This document shows, one piece after another, positions 33,566 to 42,801 of a stretch of DNA of 63,979 bases; position 1 is the first letter of the stretch, and each line of letters opens with the position of its first letter. A program made the position numbers and the translations under genes. The stretch comes from Clostridiales bacterium (GTDB lineage: Bacteria > Bacillota > Clostridia > Lachnospirales > Lachnospiraceae), in assembly GCA_018372435.1 (NCBI GenBank), contig JAHAJA010000025.1, forward strand, positions 1 to 63,979, written 5' to 3'. Below the pieces are notes generated by a model, which did no database searches, was not told the DNA's origin, and worked only from the letters and a program-made list of their open reading frames with translations.

Positions 33566-35968
33566 CTACATAAATCTGCCTTTTTTAGACAATGTTTTTC
33601 TATGTATAACTCCATTATCCGATGATAATAGATAAACCTTGGAATTTTCATCTACAGGAATCAGTTCGTAATCATTATTATTTCGAATACATATACTAGC
33701 TCCATCCTCAAAAGCCAAGATATTTATATAATTTTTCTGTTTCATTTCTTTAAAAAGCTCAACCGTACGATGTGGTTCCGATGAAAAATGTGGAGATAGA
33801 GAAAAATCTAGAAGACCTAATCCTTTCTCAAAACCAAACCTCTGTTTGGCTGAGATATCATGTTCAAACGCATCTGCAAAAAACTCTTTACATAATACCC
33901 CTGCTCCTGAGCAAAGACCAATAATTGTTTTACCTTCTGTTATTTTCTCAACATTATACCCCTGAATCAATAAATGATTTAATGAGTCAATAAGTTTAAA
34001 GTAGTCACCGCCACCAAAATATAGAATATCTGAAGCTTCTATTGTATCCACCATCTTTTTCGAATCACTCATATCTGATTCAGAAACCAGATCGAAGATA
34101 CAATGATATTGTTCGAAGATTTTACGAAGTATTTCACCATACTCTTGTGGTGTTGAACTATGAAGCGTATATGCTAAAACACGGTTTCTTTCCTTAGAAA
34201 CAATGGTACCTAAAATTTTTGAAAGTGACTCAGATTCGAATCGAATACCTTCGATACCATTATCTCCTCCTCCAAGTAAAATCAATGAATTATCCATAAT
34301 AATATCTTTCGCTTTTCCATTTGACTTAGTCATACAGAAATCGTAAATATCTGAAAATGTTTCAAAGCGACTGTCTGTTGAGAAAAAATTAATTAACATC
34401 ATATCACTAAGCCTCGATAACAACTCAACATACTCGATTGATGAAAGATAATCGTCAATTCTTTTATCTTTCATAAGATTATACTCTTTGCCAAGATACG
34501 TTTCGATCAACTCACGACAATTTCCCGCCTTAAATTCCATCTTATAGCGTTGAAGCAAATTTTTAATGTCTATTTTACCATTATCTGTTCGAGGGATACT
34601 ACTACACCTATAAAATATAGAAGGTATCTCATATTCAGATAAATCATTGTTAAGCTCTTTTTTAATAAAATCTACATCTTCAATTTGTGAAACATAAAAA
34701 CATATAAACAATCGGTTTTCATGATCGAAAGCACATACTGCATCATCTACAAACTCACAATTTCTAATACAGTTACTTACTGTCTCTGTGTTCACTCTAT
34801 ATCCATTAATCTTCAAGACATTATCAATTCTACCATCAATAATGATTCCACCATTCTCTGTATAATGCGCCATATCATGGGAATAGTAAGCGTCATCGAA
34901 TTGATCTTCTTTGGACTGTAGATATCTTCCAAGGCACTTTCCACTTATAACCAATTCTCCTTTCTCTCCATATTCAATTTCTTGACCATTGCTATTCTTA
35001 ATACTTATAGAAACATTGTCTATAGGATACACTGCTATAGCTTCTTCATAATCTTTTTGGAAATCTACAATACCAACGCAGCAACCTATTGTTGCTTCCG
35101 TAGGTCCATAATGATTAAAAAAAGTACATCCAACAAGAGCTTCATTAAGACTTCTGCAAGTGAAAAAATCAAATGGCTCTCCACCACTAAAAATATATCG
35201 TAAAGTTTTTAACTTTCCTAGTTTCGACGATTTTGATAACATTCTTAATATACCAGGTGTCGTCTTCATAACCGTTATTGTGTTGTCATAGATATAGTCT
35301 GCTAAATCGTTCACTATCTGCGAATCCTTTGGGAATAGACAAATACTACCCCCTGCAAATAGAATAGGAAATATAGATGTATATGCTAAATCAAATGCCA
35401 TTGATGTAGTAACCAGTGATATATTTTTATCTGACAAATGTACAAATGAACATATGTATTGACAATAATTCAACAAGCTCTCATTTCGAATAACGCAACC
35501 CTTAATGTTGCCCTCTGTCCCAGATGTATAAATAATGTATGCTTCGTCACTATATTTCTTCTGTTGAATAGCAAAACTATCTTCAAAATAAGGAACGAAA
35601 TTTGATAAATCATTATCTAATACTATCTTTTCTCTAAACAATTGGTCAAATTTATACTCTTCTTGATCTGAAAAATTTATAAAACTAGCCTTTGTCTCAT
35701 CTGCAATTAATCTAACTTTTTCATACGATAAACCATGATACAATGGGCAAAAGGTTTTTCCTGATTTCATTGATGCAAGCATAAGAAGTAAGGTTTGAGC
35801 ATCATTATGTGCAATAAAGGTTACTCTTTGAACATCTACTAGTTTGTCCAACTGTGATGAGTAAAAAGACACATAACGCTTGAGCTCTGATGTTGATATT
35901 TTTCTGCATCCATCATACACAAAACTATGATCAGTTAAAGCATCCAAAATGCAATCAATCACTCTCAT
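33566..35968 (-). CDS. Adenylation domain - carrier domain - S51 peptidase fusion
   Basis: An 800-residue protein joining three modules. Residues 1-480 are an NRPS-type adenylation domain: A3 YTSGTEGNIKG (147-157), A4 AFDLAYTSIF (Asp193 fits an amino acid substrate), A5 NHYGPTEATI (285-294), A8 GRIDNVLKINGYRV (379-392), A10 Lys465. Residues about 485-550 resemble a carrier domain with Ser510 in YLSSIEYVEL as the likely phosphopantetheine site. Residues 560-800 resemble peptidase E/cyanophycinase (S51): FGGGDYFKLIDSL, nucleophile Ser687 in GLCSGAG, and His727 in SPHFS. No condensation or thioesterase domain is present. I know of no such fusion. It would activate an amino acid, hold it as a thioester, and cleave or transfer a peptide bond. 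Confidence 0.82.
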   Translation of the reverse strand: MRVIDCILDALTDHSFVYDGCRKISTSELKRYVSFYSSQLDKLVDVQRVTFIAHNDAQTLLLMLASMKSGKTFCPLYHGLSYEKVRLIADETKASFINFSDQEEYKFDQLFREKIVLDNDLSNFVPYFEDSFAIQQKKYSDEAYIIYTSGTEGNIKGCVIRNESLLNYCQYICSFVHLSDKNISLVTTSMAFDLAYTSIFPILFAGGSICLFPKDSQIVNDLADYIYDNTITVMKTTPGILRMLSKSSKLGKLKTLRYIFSGGEPFDFFTCRSLNEALVGCTFFNHYGPTEATIGCCVGIVDFQKDYEEAIAVYPIDNVSISIKNSNGQEIEYGEKGELVISGKCLGRYLQSKEDQFDDAYYSHDMAHYTENGGIIIDGRIDNVLKINGYRVNTETVSNCIRNCEFVDDAVCAFDHENRLFICFYVSQIEDVDFIKKELNNDLSEYEIPSIFYRCSSIPRTDNGKIDIKNLLQRYKMEFKAGNCRELIETYLGKEYNLMKDKRIDDYLSSIEYVELLSRLSDMMLINFFSTDSRFETFSDIYDFCMTKSNGKAKDIIMDNSLILLGGGDNGIEGIRFESESLSKILGTIVSKERNRVLAYTLHSSTPQEYGEILRKIFEQYHCIFDLVSESDMSDSKKMVDTIEASDILYFGGGDYFKLIDSLNHLLIQGYNVEKITEGKTIIGLCSGAGVLCKEFFADAFEHDISAKQRFGFEKGLGLLDFSLSPHFSSEPHRTVELFKEMKQKNYINILAFEDGASICIRNNNDYELIPVDENSKVYLLSSDNGVIHRKTLSKKGRFM

Positions 35969-35984
35969 TAGAAGAACTCCTATC

Positions 35985-36845
35985 TTAAAAAAAATCTCCT
36001 ATGCAACGAAAAGAAAAGCAATCAACTTCATATATTTCCTTCATCTTTTTCGTTGTGTTCAATAAGATATTACTATCTTTTAGATTTCCAAACTGCATCT
36101 CTGTATTATGAAAACATGAGCCAACAATACCACTTGAACGTATTAGCACTGTATTCCTACAACCAAAACATTTGGATGGCTTAAAGTCTTTCTTTGAAAA
36201 TAATACTTTAAACAATTTATATTTTAGCATATTCTGTTCTTCTTCTCCCCATGGAGAAAGATTTTCAAGCATCTCAGATATTTCCCTCTCACTTAAACGT
36301 TCCAATGATAAGTTGTTTGTTTTATCAATATCCATAAGTTCAAAATCCAAGTTAAGTGAATTTTCTTTACAAAAAGAAATCAACTCTGGTATCTCTTTCG
36401 TGTTCATACTCGAAATTACACACACAATTCCAATCTCAAGTGAAGTCGATTTTCTCAATTTTAATATGTTACTAATAATTTTATCTTTATTGCTACGAAC
36501 AATATCGTGATAGTCCGAAACAACACTATCTAAGCTTACCTGAACTTCAACTCCATATTCCGATAAAAAGCTCACAATCTTCTCATTATCTAGAAGAAGA
36601 CCATTTGTTAAAAGAAGAATATGATTTGTGTACTTTCGCGCGATTTGTATTGCTTTATCTAAGTCACTATATAGCAAAGACTCTCCCCCAGTAAAAGTAA
36701 TATAATCTATTTTACTTTGAGCAAAAACCTCCTCACATACTCTCTCTATTTCCTCCAAAGAAATGTATTCAAGAATATTCTTTTCTGCATGGCAATATTT
36801 ACATTTCATATTACACTTTTGGCTTAATTCAAATATAATTCTCAT
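35985..36845 (-). CDS. Radical SAM enzyme (second of the island)
   Basis: A 286-residue radical SAM protein. The cluster motif C11-x3-C15-x2-C18 (CNMKCKYCHA) stands near the N-terminus. The SAM-binding GGE motif is in FTGGESLLY, and the barrel reads LLLTNGLLLDNE and VQVSLDSVVSDYHD. A C-terminal stretch with Cys pairs (KCFGCRN, GSCFHN, VDCFSFRC) suggests a reduced SPASM/twitch domain for one extra iron-sulfur cluster. Its ATG overlaps the stop of the gluzincin gene (ATGA), so they are coupled. The likely substrate is the precursor peptide or a fragment of it. Confidence 0.85.
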   Translation of the reverse strand: MRIIFELSQKCNMKCKYCHAEKNILEYISLEEIERVCEEVFAQSKIDYITFTGGESLLYSDLDKAIQIARKYTNHILLLTNGLLLDNEKIVSFLSEYGVEVQVSLDSVVSDYHDIVRSNKDKIISNILKLRKSTSLEIGIVCVISSMNTKEIPELISFCKENSLNLDFELMDIDKTNNLSLERLSEREISEMLENLSPWGEEEQNMLKYKLFKVLFSKKDFKPSKCFGCRNTVLIRSSGIVGSCFHNTEMQFGNLKDSNILLNTTKKMKEIYEVDCFSFRCIGDFF

Positions 36846-37564
36846 ATATGCATCCCCTTAATTATTTCAGTTTCAATTTGATCATAGTTTCCAATATTGT
36901 TAATCTCACTACTAAGTCTTTCAACATCTACACCTATTTCATCACAAATCTGTCGAAAAACTGTTATACTAACATTCTTAACTTTAGTTAGCTTCTCAAG
37001 CATCATTCTAAGGTGATTATCATCCACATTCATAAAATAAATCTGAAATAACAAAACGCCTCTTGATTCTATAGCAGCAACAATTTGTAACTCGGGTGAT
37101 TCTCCATTAATACCAACGATAGGAACATCATTCAAAATATTATCCCTATATCGTTTCAAAAGAAAACGAGTATGTCTATTAGCCAAGTTCTTATTTATAT
37201 ACATTATATAACGGAGCTGTAAATACTCCGTAAAACTTTCAAGCATCCATAACCGTCCATCACCAACAAACTTCACATCATTTCCAATTAGTTGATGAAA
37301 AATCTCATGTGGAAAATACAAGTACATTGCAACATCTTTCATCTCAATTAAAGAAGAGCGAAAATAAATTTTTTCTTTCATACTTATACTCACTGCTGGT
37401 ATATCATCATAAAGATAAATATCCACTGTTAAATTCAATCCTGAAATATATTTATAATATTTCACGATTGATTCAAGATAAAAGATCGTATTCTTTTGGT
37501 TATGGGCAAAAACATCATTCACTACTGTAACTTGATTATTTGATATCTGATAACAAAGTAACAA
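36842..37564 (-). CDS. M1-like gluzincin metallopeptidase, compact
   Basis: A 240-residue predicted zinc peptidase without a signal peptide. H86-E87-x2-H90 (HEIFHQ) and Glu109 (WMLESFTEYLQ), 18 residues after the second His, match the HExxH-x18-E ligand set of M1 aminopeptidases. The usual upstream GxMEN exopeptidase motif and the N-terminal beta-saddle are absent, so only a reduced catalytic domain remains. Start is TTG 37564, five bases after AGGAGG. It is 11 bases downstream of the M29-like gene and overlaps the next radical SAM gene. Probably trims the peptide; specificity is unknown. Confidence 0.72.
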   Translation of the reverse strand: MLLCYQISNNQVTVVNDVFAHNQKNTIFYLESIVKYYKYISGLNLTVDIYLYDDIPAVSISMKEKIYFRSSLIEMKDVAMYLYFPHEIFHQLIGNDVKFVGDGRLWMLESFTEYLQLRYIMYINKNLANRHTRFLLKRYRDNILNDVPIVGINGESPELQIVAAIESRGVLLFQIYFMNVDDNHLRMMLEKLTKVKNVSITVFRQICDEIGVDVERLSSEINNIGNYDQIETEIIKGMHI

Positions 37565-37575
37565 AACATCCTCCT

Positions 37576-38445
37576 CTATTCGAATTTAATAAGAAGTTTA
37601 TCACCACTATACAGTGAAAAAGAACCATAAGTGACATCAAAATGATATCCCTCATCAATCATTCCTCCGAAGGTACAATTGTTTCCAAAACCAAAATGAC
37701 AAGTTCCATAAGATTTCTCTGCAATTTCTAGACTTAAGCATCGTGGTACAAATTCATTCACCCCAAGCCCAAATTCACAGATCACCAATCCTGCATTATC
37801 GTCATGAGGGTCATCTCTTGATAACACGTTATTAACAACCATATATTTCTTATTACCAATATAGATTTCACCATTCGCACTATAGTTTCTAATAGCAAAA
37901 AAAACTTCACCTCCAGGGATTTGAAAAACTCCCTGCTTATTATCGTTAAGCACATCCGTCCAGATTGGAGATTCACGTAAAAAATGAAGTTTGCTTCCAC
38001 TATGATCTATAAATGTAAAACTTGTATTCTCAGCTAGTATCTCCAAGTATCGATTTGCTTTTGCTAATAATGATGTCTTATCAATAGTGGAAGATTTCAT
38101 ATATATGTCTTGCAACTTCGTATAGATAGGTTTTGATATTAAGCGCTTGTCTGGTACTGATACCATTAATACAAGTCCATTGAGTCGTTCAATACTACTA
38201 AGCCTTCGATAGATCTCTTCTGAATTTTCATAAAAAAGAGGGAAAATAATAACTATTGTATTAAATTCACCCATCTTTCCATTATCGTATATTAATGTAT
38301 TATTTTCTGCATATGGGATAAATTCAGAACTTATCTCACAAAATTTTACTGTACCATCGAAAGGAAGCGAAAGTCTATTACTGATTGACAGAGCTTCTCT
38401 TTCATATTCGTGACTATATAAAACAATCGACTCATGCTTCAACAC
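37576..38445 (-). CDS. M29-like aminopeptidase, reduced N-terminus
   Basis: A 289-residue protein resembling the C-terminal part of M29 (AmpS/PepS) metal aminopeptidases. The ligands align: Glu180 in QIPGGEVFFA, Glu243 in AEKSYGTCHFGFG, His250 in the same stretch, then His268 and Asp270 in YHFDV. EFGLGVNEF (Glu224) also matches. The first 130 residues are shorter than in M29 enzymes, which are about 400 residues. GTG 38445 follows AGGAG; the gene overlaps the MFS gene by 14 bases. No signal peptide, so it probably removes N-terminal residues inside the cell. Confidence 0.72.
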   Translation of the reverse strand: MLKHESIVLYSHEYEREALSISNRLSLPFDGTVKFCEISSEFIPYAENNTLIYDNGKMGEFNTIVIIFPLFYENSEEIYRRLSSIERLNGLVLMVSVPDKRLISKPIYTKLQDIYMKSSTIDKTSLLAKANRYLEILAENTSFTFIDHSGSKLHFLRESPIWTDVLNDNKQGVFQIPGGEVFFAIRNYSANGEIYIGNKKYMVVNNVLSRDDPHDDNAGLVICEFGLGVNEFVPRCLSLEIAEKSYGTCHFGFGNNCTFGGMIDEGYHFDVTYGSFSLYSGDKLLIKFE

Positions 38446-39652
38446 TACTTATCTCCTTTTGGTCACCAAACTTTCTTATAAACCTAACCATTAAAACCAT
38501 AGAAAGAAACTCTATTATAGTAGCCAAACCCCAAACAGTTTCATATCCTAATTTATCTATTATTCCTCCAAGACAAAATGTTAGTAAAATAAAAAGAAGT
38601 GACTTAACCGACGATATTCCTGAATAAAATGAAGCACGATTATTGCTCGATATATAATCATTTTTCCATAAACCTATGGATGCAGATGATACTGAAAAGA
38701 AAAACTCGAAGAGGATATAGCCAACCAAAACTAACCAAATATTATCGGCAAAGCACTCTATCACAAACGTAATAATTATACCAGTCTTACCTATAACAGA
38801 TAAAGTAAATCCATTCATATGCTTTAAGAAAAAAGAGGTCAAAAAACTACCAGCCGCCATTGTTAACGTAAAACATACAAACAAAATACTGATCATCTTA
38901 TCCGTCATATGAAACCGATTCAGCAAAAAAAGTTGCCATACGAAAATAAAAAGTGAAAAAGCAGCATAATCGAATACTTCGAATGCTACCATTCCTCTCA
39001 TACGTCTATCAGTAAAGAACGCCATTGAGAAGTTTTTTAATACTTCAAAAAACTTTTTGTTTTCAACATTTCCGCGATTATCCTCAAAAAAGAATAGAAA
39101 GATTATACCTGCGATGATTACAGCAATTCCTCCGATCAAAAGAGGTAATCTAACGTCTAAAGATATTAACGCAACAGCCGATAATGAGGAAATAACTGAC
39201 ATCACCTTAACAGTTCCTCCTATGCGAGGAAGAATTTTCTCTCTGTCTTTCAATCTGTCCTCTTTAATCAACATATCGTAAAACCAAGCTTGTGGTGAAC
39301 CAGAAAACATAGCATTTGCAAAAGCTAAAAAAACAAAAATAAGAATTAGCATGATAAATGAAGTATTATAAGCCAGCAAAATTAGCCCTATACCATAAAG
39401 TATTAATGAAATGGATGCTGTCTTTTTACGTCCGACAAAATCAGATATTACTCCTGAAGGGAAATCAAAAACAAATAGAAAAATCTCATGAATCCCAATC
39501 AATATAGCTATTTTTTTCACTGAAAGATGTGAATTTAAAATAACCATGTATGATATTCCGTAAAAATAATCTGCTACTTGAAATACCCCCATAACTACTG
39601 TATATAAACTAATTAATGCAGCAAATTTCTTTATTTTAGTCTTTTCACTCAT
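38432..39652 (-). CDS. MFS transporter, likely exporter of the island product
   Basis: A 406-residue major facilitator protein with about 12 helices. The first loop carries the family motif FPSGVISDFVGRKKT (GxLxDxxGRK type). ASLILYGIGLILLAY and other helices resemble multidrug or antibiotic exporters of the MFS. The predicted start ATG 39652 has AGGAGG; its first codons overlap the DUF885 gene by 8 bases and its end overlaps the M29-like gene. Embedded in the operon between peptidases, it is the only transport gene and therefore the probable exporter. Confidence 0.8.
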   Translation of the reverse strand: MSEKTKIKKFAALISLYTVVMGVFQVADYFYGISYMVILNSHLSVKKIAILIGIHEIFLFVFDFPSGVISDFVGRKKTASISLILYGIGLILLAYNTSFIMLILIFVFLAFANAMFSGSPQAWFYDMLIKEDRLKDREKILPRIGGTVKVMSVISSLSAVALISLDVRLPLLIGGIAVIIAGIIFLFFFEDNRGNVENKKFFEVLKNFSMAFFTDRRMRGMVAFEVFDYAAFSLFIFVWQLFLLNRFHMTDKMISILFVCFTLTMAAGSFLTSFFLKHMNGFTLSVIGKTGIIITFVIECFADNIWLVLVGYILFEFFFSVSSASIGLWKNDYISSNNRASFYSGISSVKSLLFILLTFCLGGIIDKLGYETVWGLATIIEFLSMVLMVRFIRKFGDQKEISSVEA

Positions 39653-41072
39653 CTTGTCCTCCTATACTTCCTATTGTTTTGTTCACATGGTAGAATGAAG
39701 CCCCTGATAACATAACCTTATTCAATAGTTCTTCAAAACCCAGCTGATCATACATAATACAAAATGCTGAAAATCCTACATAGTATGGCATTCTCTCCTC
39801 ATCTTGCAGTATTGCTGTAAGAATTAATTTATCAACAACATCCTTTTGAATACCAATGTCATTCATTAACCATGAGACGATCTCTTCCTTAGATTGTCGA
39901 TAATACCATAGTCTAAAACTAATAAGACCAATTAATACTTCGTTAAGTAGTTTCCGTGATACCCTATTTCGATATGATTCACTATCTATAATAAATAATG
40001 AATGATACTCACAAAGCAGAGCCCACCCTTCCCAAAATGAAGTTTCTTTAAAAAATCTATTCTCATTACCTGTATAAAATAATGACATAAAATAATGTCC
40101 AGGAACTATTTCATGAATAACTGTATTCATAAGTTGATCTTCATCATCAACCAAATTAGTATTAATATGAAGTTGAACCGCTTTCTCATCAGCGAAGCTG
40201 ATTAGTGCACGATAATCTTGTGCTTGTAGTTTGTAATTCGTATTAGATACTACCATTTTTGAGATATCAATTTTCTCCCCAACTTTATCCAAACAACCAA
40301 ACATGTCTGTAATCGAGTTTATATAATCATTCAAATAATCATGGGTTATTTTAATTTGTGACGAAGCTTTACGCTCACCCTCTCGTGATCTCGCCTCAAT
40401 ACTCAAATCATTTAGTAAATTAACCAATTGCTTATTAATATCTTCTACAGAAAATAAATTATCACAAGACCTTTCGACTCTAAGTATAAATTCTTCTTTT
40501 CTTACATAAGGAAGAATTCTCTTTACGAATTTAAGTTTATCATCTAGTAACTCCTGAAACATCGCCTTTGCAGTATAGTAGCTTTCATTAATCAAATCAC
40601 TTGCAATGTTTTCAATCTTCTGGCATGTATCCATGAATTGTTTTCTTGTTGACATAATTTCAATTCTAGATAACAGTTGATTATCTAAATTCTCATACGC
40701 TTGAGAAACTATTTTCACAAGAAATATCAATCGTTTTTGAAACAATTGTTTATTTATATCAATATCTTGAGTAGTTGATAAAGATTCCAAAAGTGTTAAA
40801 AATGCTCTACCATAATAAAAATAGGTTTGAGACTTGTACGTTTCTGTCACAAGTTCATATATTCTATCATTGATTATCTTAATAGCAAGATAATTTAAAT
40901 CTATATCCTTTTTCAGACTCTTTTTATATCCATAAAGAGCTATTAAAAATTCATTAATACTCTTACAAGAATAATCTCCTAATGAATTAATCGTTTTACC
41001 ATATTCTCCAGCAAGTCCTGGGTAAAACTGAAAAATGCACGAAAGTATTTCATCTATTTCAACATTATTCAT
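39645..41072 (-). CDS. DUF885-type metallopeptidase
   Basis: A 475-residue protein. Residues 320-326 (HEIVPGH) are the HExxPGH signature of DUF885, a gluzincin-like zinc peptidase family, and E348-G-W-A (FWEGWALLCEY) is the third-ligand region. The first 300 residues are mostly helical, as expected, but the protein is shorter than typical members (about 550-600) and has no signal peptide. It is the first gene after the hairpin that follows the precursor peptide, and could cut the leader or follower segment. Confidence 0.78.
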   Translation of the reverse strand: MNNVEIDEILSCIFQFYPGLAGEYGKTINSLGDYSCKSINEFLIALYGYKKSLKKDIDLNYLAIKIINDRIYELVTETYKSQTYFYYGRAFLTLLESLSTTQDIDINKQLFQKRLIFLVKIVSQAYENLDNQLLSRIEIMSTRKQFMDTCQKIENIASDLINESYYTAKAMFQELLDDKLKFVKRILPYVRKEEFILRVERSCDNLFSVEDINKQLVNLLNDLSIEARSREGERKASSQIKITHDYLNDYINSITDMFGCLDKVGEKIDISKMVVSNTNYKLQAQDYRALISFADEKAVQLHINTNLVDDEDQLMNTVIHEIVPGHYFMSLFYTGNENRFFKETSFWEGWALLCEYHSLFIIDSESYRNRVSRKLLNEVLIGLISFRLWYYRQSKEEIVSWLMNDIGIQKDVVDKLILTAILQDEERMPYYVGFSAFCIMYDQLGFEELLNKVMLSGASFYHVNKTIGSIGGQDE

Positions 41073-41104
41073 TTAAATACCTAACCATTCGCATAAATTA
41101 AATA

Positions 41105-41132
41105 GAAGGCAAGTAGACACATACTTGCCTTC
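41105..41132 (-). terminator. Attenuator-like hairpin after the precursor gene
   Basis: A perfect 11-base stem (41105-41115 with 41122-41132) with a 6-base loop, followed on the minus strand by TATTTAATTT, a weak T-tract. It sits between the peptide gene and the DUF885 gene, a common way to make peptide mRNA in excess over enzyme mRNA. Confidence 0.65.
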
Positions 41133-41168
41133 GTCTCCACATTTCATTGAATACTTGTACTATTAACT

Positions 41169-41327
41169 TTAATTATTTTCTTCAACTACTTCTTCTAAAG
41201 CAGTAAGAAGTTCTTCTTCAAATTCTTCATATTCAGCTTTATCACACAGCGTTACACTATTACTGCTTGATCTCATGCATACATCACCATAAGAAATGTT
41301 TGTAAAGTCTAAAGTCTTTTCTCTCAT
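41169..41327 (-). CDS. Candidate ribosomal precursor peptide (52 residues)
   Basis: A small peptide gene 23 bases after the radical SAM/SPASM gene with a good ribosome site (AAAGGAG before ATG 41327). Residues 1-14 are polar with Phe8 and Tyr13. C17 and C28 are ten residues apart (VCMRSSSNSVTLC) with four Ser and one Thr between. Residues 31-52 form an acidic helix with ten Glu (AEYEEFEEEL at its start). It resembles precursors of radical SAM peptides in size and position. Which part is core is open: the C-x10-C loop is most likely, with the Glu-rich tail as follower. The frame opens 14 codons earlier, overlapping the previous gene; that start has no ribosome site. Confidence 0.7.
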   Translation of the reverse strand: MREKTLDFTNISYGDVCMRSSSNSVTLCDKAEYEEFEEELLTALEEVVEENN

Positions 41328-41350
41328 TTTTTCTCCTTTCTTCTTATTTA

Positions 41351-42661
41351 TTATGTAGTCAACACCCACTGCAACATACTTAACATAAACTTACATTTTT
41401 CAGGGTTATATCCCCCTTTACATATATGCTGTTCTATTTTACAAGATCCACCACATACATTCATAAGTGGACAGTGAGTGCATTTAGATAAAGTGCTTGG
41501 ATGAAACGCCCAATTCTTTTCAAGAATATCATTGAGTGCATCATCAAAACACGTATACCTCTCATTTGATTTTTTTACAACGCAATTTGATATAGTACCA
41601 TCACTACCTATATAAACACCATAAATATTTATGGTGTCTTCTCTAGAGAAATTCATACAGGAATAGCGTTGTAATTCATGATGTTGCAACAAGTACAACA
41701 TATTATTTGCTGGACTATTAAAAGAAATTCCTTTTTCCTTACAATATAGAATGCTCTTTTGAATCTCTCTCGCCAAAACAGCTCCATCTGATTCCCATCC
41801 TCCCTCACAAGGTTGAGGCGCATTTATAGATACTTCCGTAACACCTAGATGTTCAACTAGATACTGAATTGACTGTGACAAAATTCCAATATTATCATCA
41901 TTCGGAGTAAGTAAAACTGATAAATATCCATTTACCTTACGAAACATTTCGCAATACCGAGTGGCTGCCATAAAGGTTCCTTGTCCATTTGCAAATACTC
42001 TATTTATATCATTAACTTCAAGTCGGCCATCAAGACTTATTGTAATCTTAATGTCACTTTCATTGAAATAAGCTATCTTATCTTCATCGATCAATGTACC
42101 GTTTGTTACTATTTCCTGATATACTGATGTTATTTTTCCTTCACTAACTGCATTCTTAAGTATACTATTTCCTAGTTCAATTAAATCCATCCTAAGTAAT
42201 GGCTCACCACCAAAATACTGAATAGACACATTATTTCCTTCATTGTGGGAGACAAAATCATTCATAATATTCAGAAATCGTTCCCTACTCATTGTTTCCT
42301 TTTGTTCTCCAAACTCGTGGTTTACAAAACAATACTTGCAAGCCATATTACATTTTTCAGTTAACGATATCCGTAAATAACTTATAGAACTCTTATCTGC
42401 CTTAGATGCTGTCTCATATCTCTGTATTCGATCAGCCACTGGATTTTCATATGTATTATCGTCTACCAAAAAACCATTAGAATTCAATTCATTGTCTATC
42501 TCACTTAGCTGATCTTCTGTTGATGTTCTATCTTTATTAATAGCATCGATATAAGTTTTTTCTACTTCAAACATTTTTAATGTCTGAGAATTAAATATGT
42601 AATATTTGTCATCAATTAAAAACCAATATGTATTCTTAGATTTTTTTATCACTTTGCTCAT
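41351..42661 (-). CDS. Radical SAM/SPASM peptide-modifying enzyme
   Basis: A 436-residue enzyme. Residues 1-75 are small and beta-rich (YWFLIDDKYYIFNSQTLKMF) and may bind the precursor like an RRE/PqqD-type domain. The radical SAM motif is C104-x3-C108-x2-C111 (CNMACKYCFVNH); QYFGGEPLLRMD is the GGE motif. The C-terminal SPASM domain has CTHCPLMNVCGGSCKIEQHIC and a final CKGGYNPEKC, for two auxiliary clusters. Such enzymes make thioether or carbon-carbon cross-links in peptides. ATG 42661 follows AAAGAAG. It is the first gene of the operon and directly precedes the peptide gene. Confidence 0.88.
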   Translation of the reverse strand: MSKVIKKSKNTYWFLIDDKYYIFNSQTLKMFEVEKTYIDAINKDRTSTEDQLSEIDNELNSNGFLVDDNTYENPVADRIQRYETASKADKSSISYLRISLTEKCNMACKYCFVNHEFGEQKETMSRERFLNIMNDFVSHNEGNNVSIQYFGGEPLLRMDLIELGNSILKNAVSEGKITSVYQEIVTNGTLIDEDKIAYFNESDIKITISLDGRLEVNDINRVFANGQGTFMAATRYCEMFRKVNGYLSVLLTPNDDNIGILSQSIQYLVEHLGVTEVSINAPQPCEGGWESDGAVLAREIQKSILYCKEKGISFNSPANNMLYLLQHHELQRYSCMNFSREDTINIYGVYIGSDGTISNCVVKKSNERYTCFDDALNDILEKNWAFHPSTLSKCTHCPLMNVCGGSCKIEQHICKGGYNPEKCKFMLSMLQWVLTT

Positions 42662-42801
42662 CTTCTTTCTGCTTATTATGTATATCATCCAAACTTCAAA
42701 GTAAAACTATAAGAATTATTAAAAAAAGAAAGTACTAAATATTAAGCACGCTAACATATTACTGCTATAAAATGCAATATTTAACAATTTTTTCTTTTAT
42801 T

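Noticed and set aside
41328..41369. Longer version of the precursor peptide (66 residues)
   Set aside because: The extra 14 codons overlap the radical SAM gene, and the clear AAAGGAG site lies just before the internal ATG at 41327.
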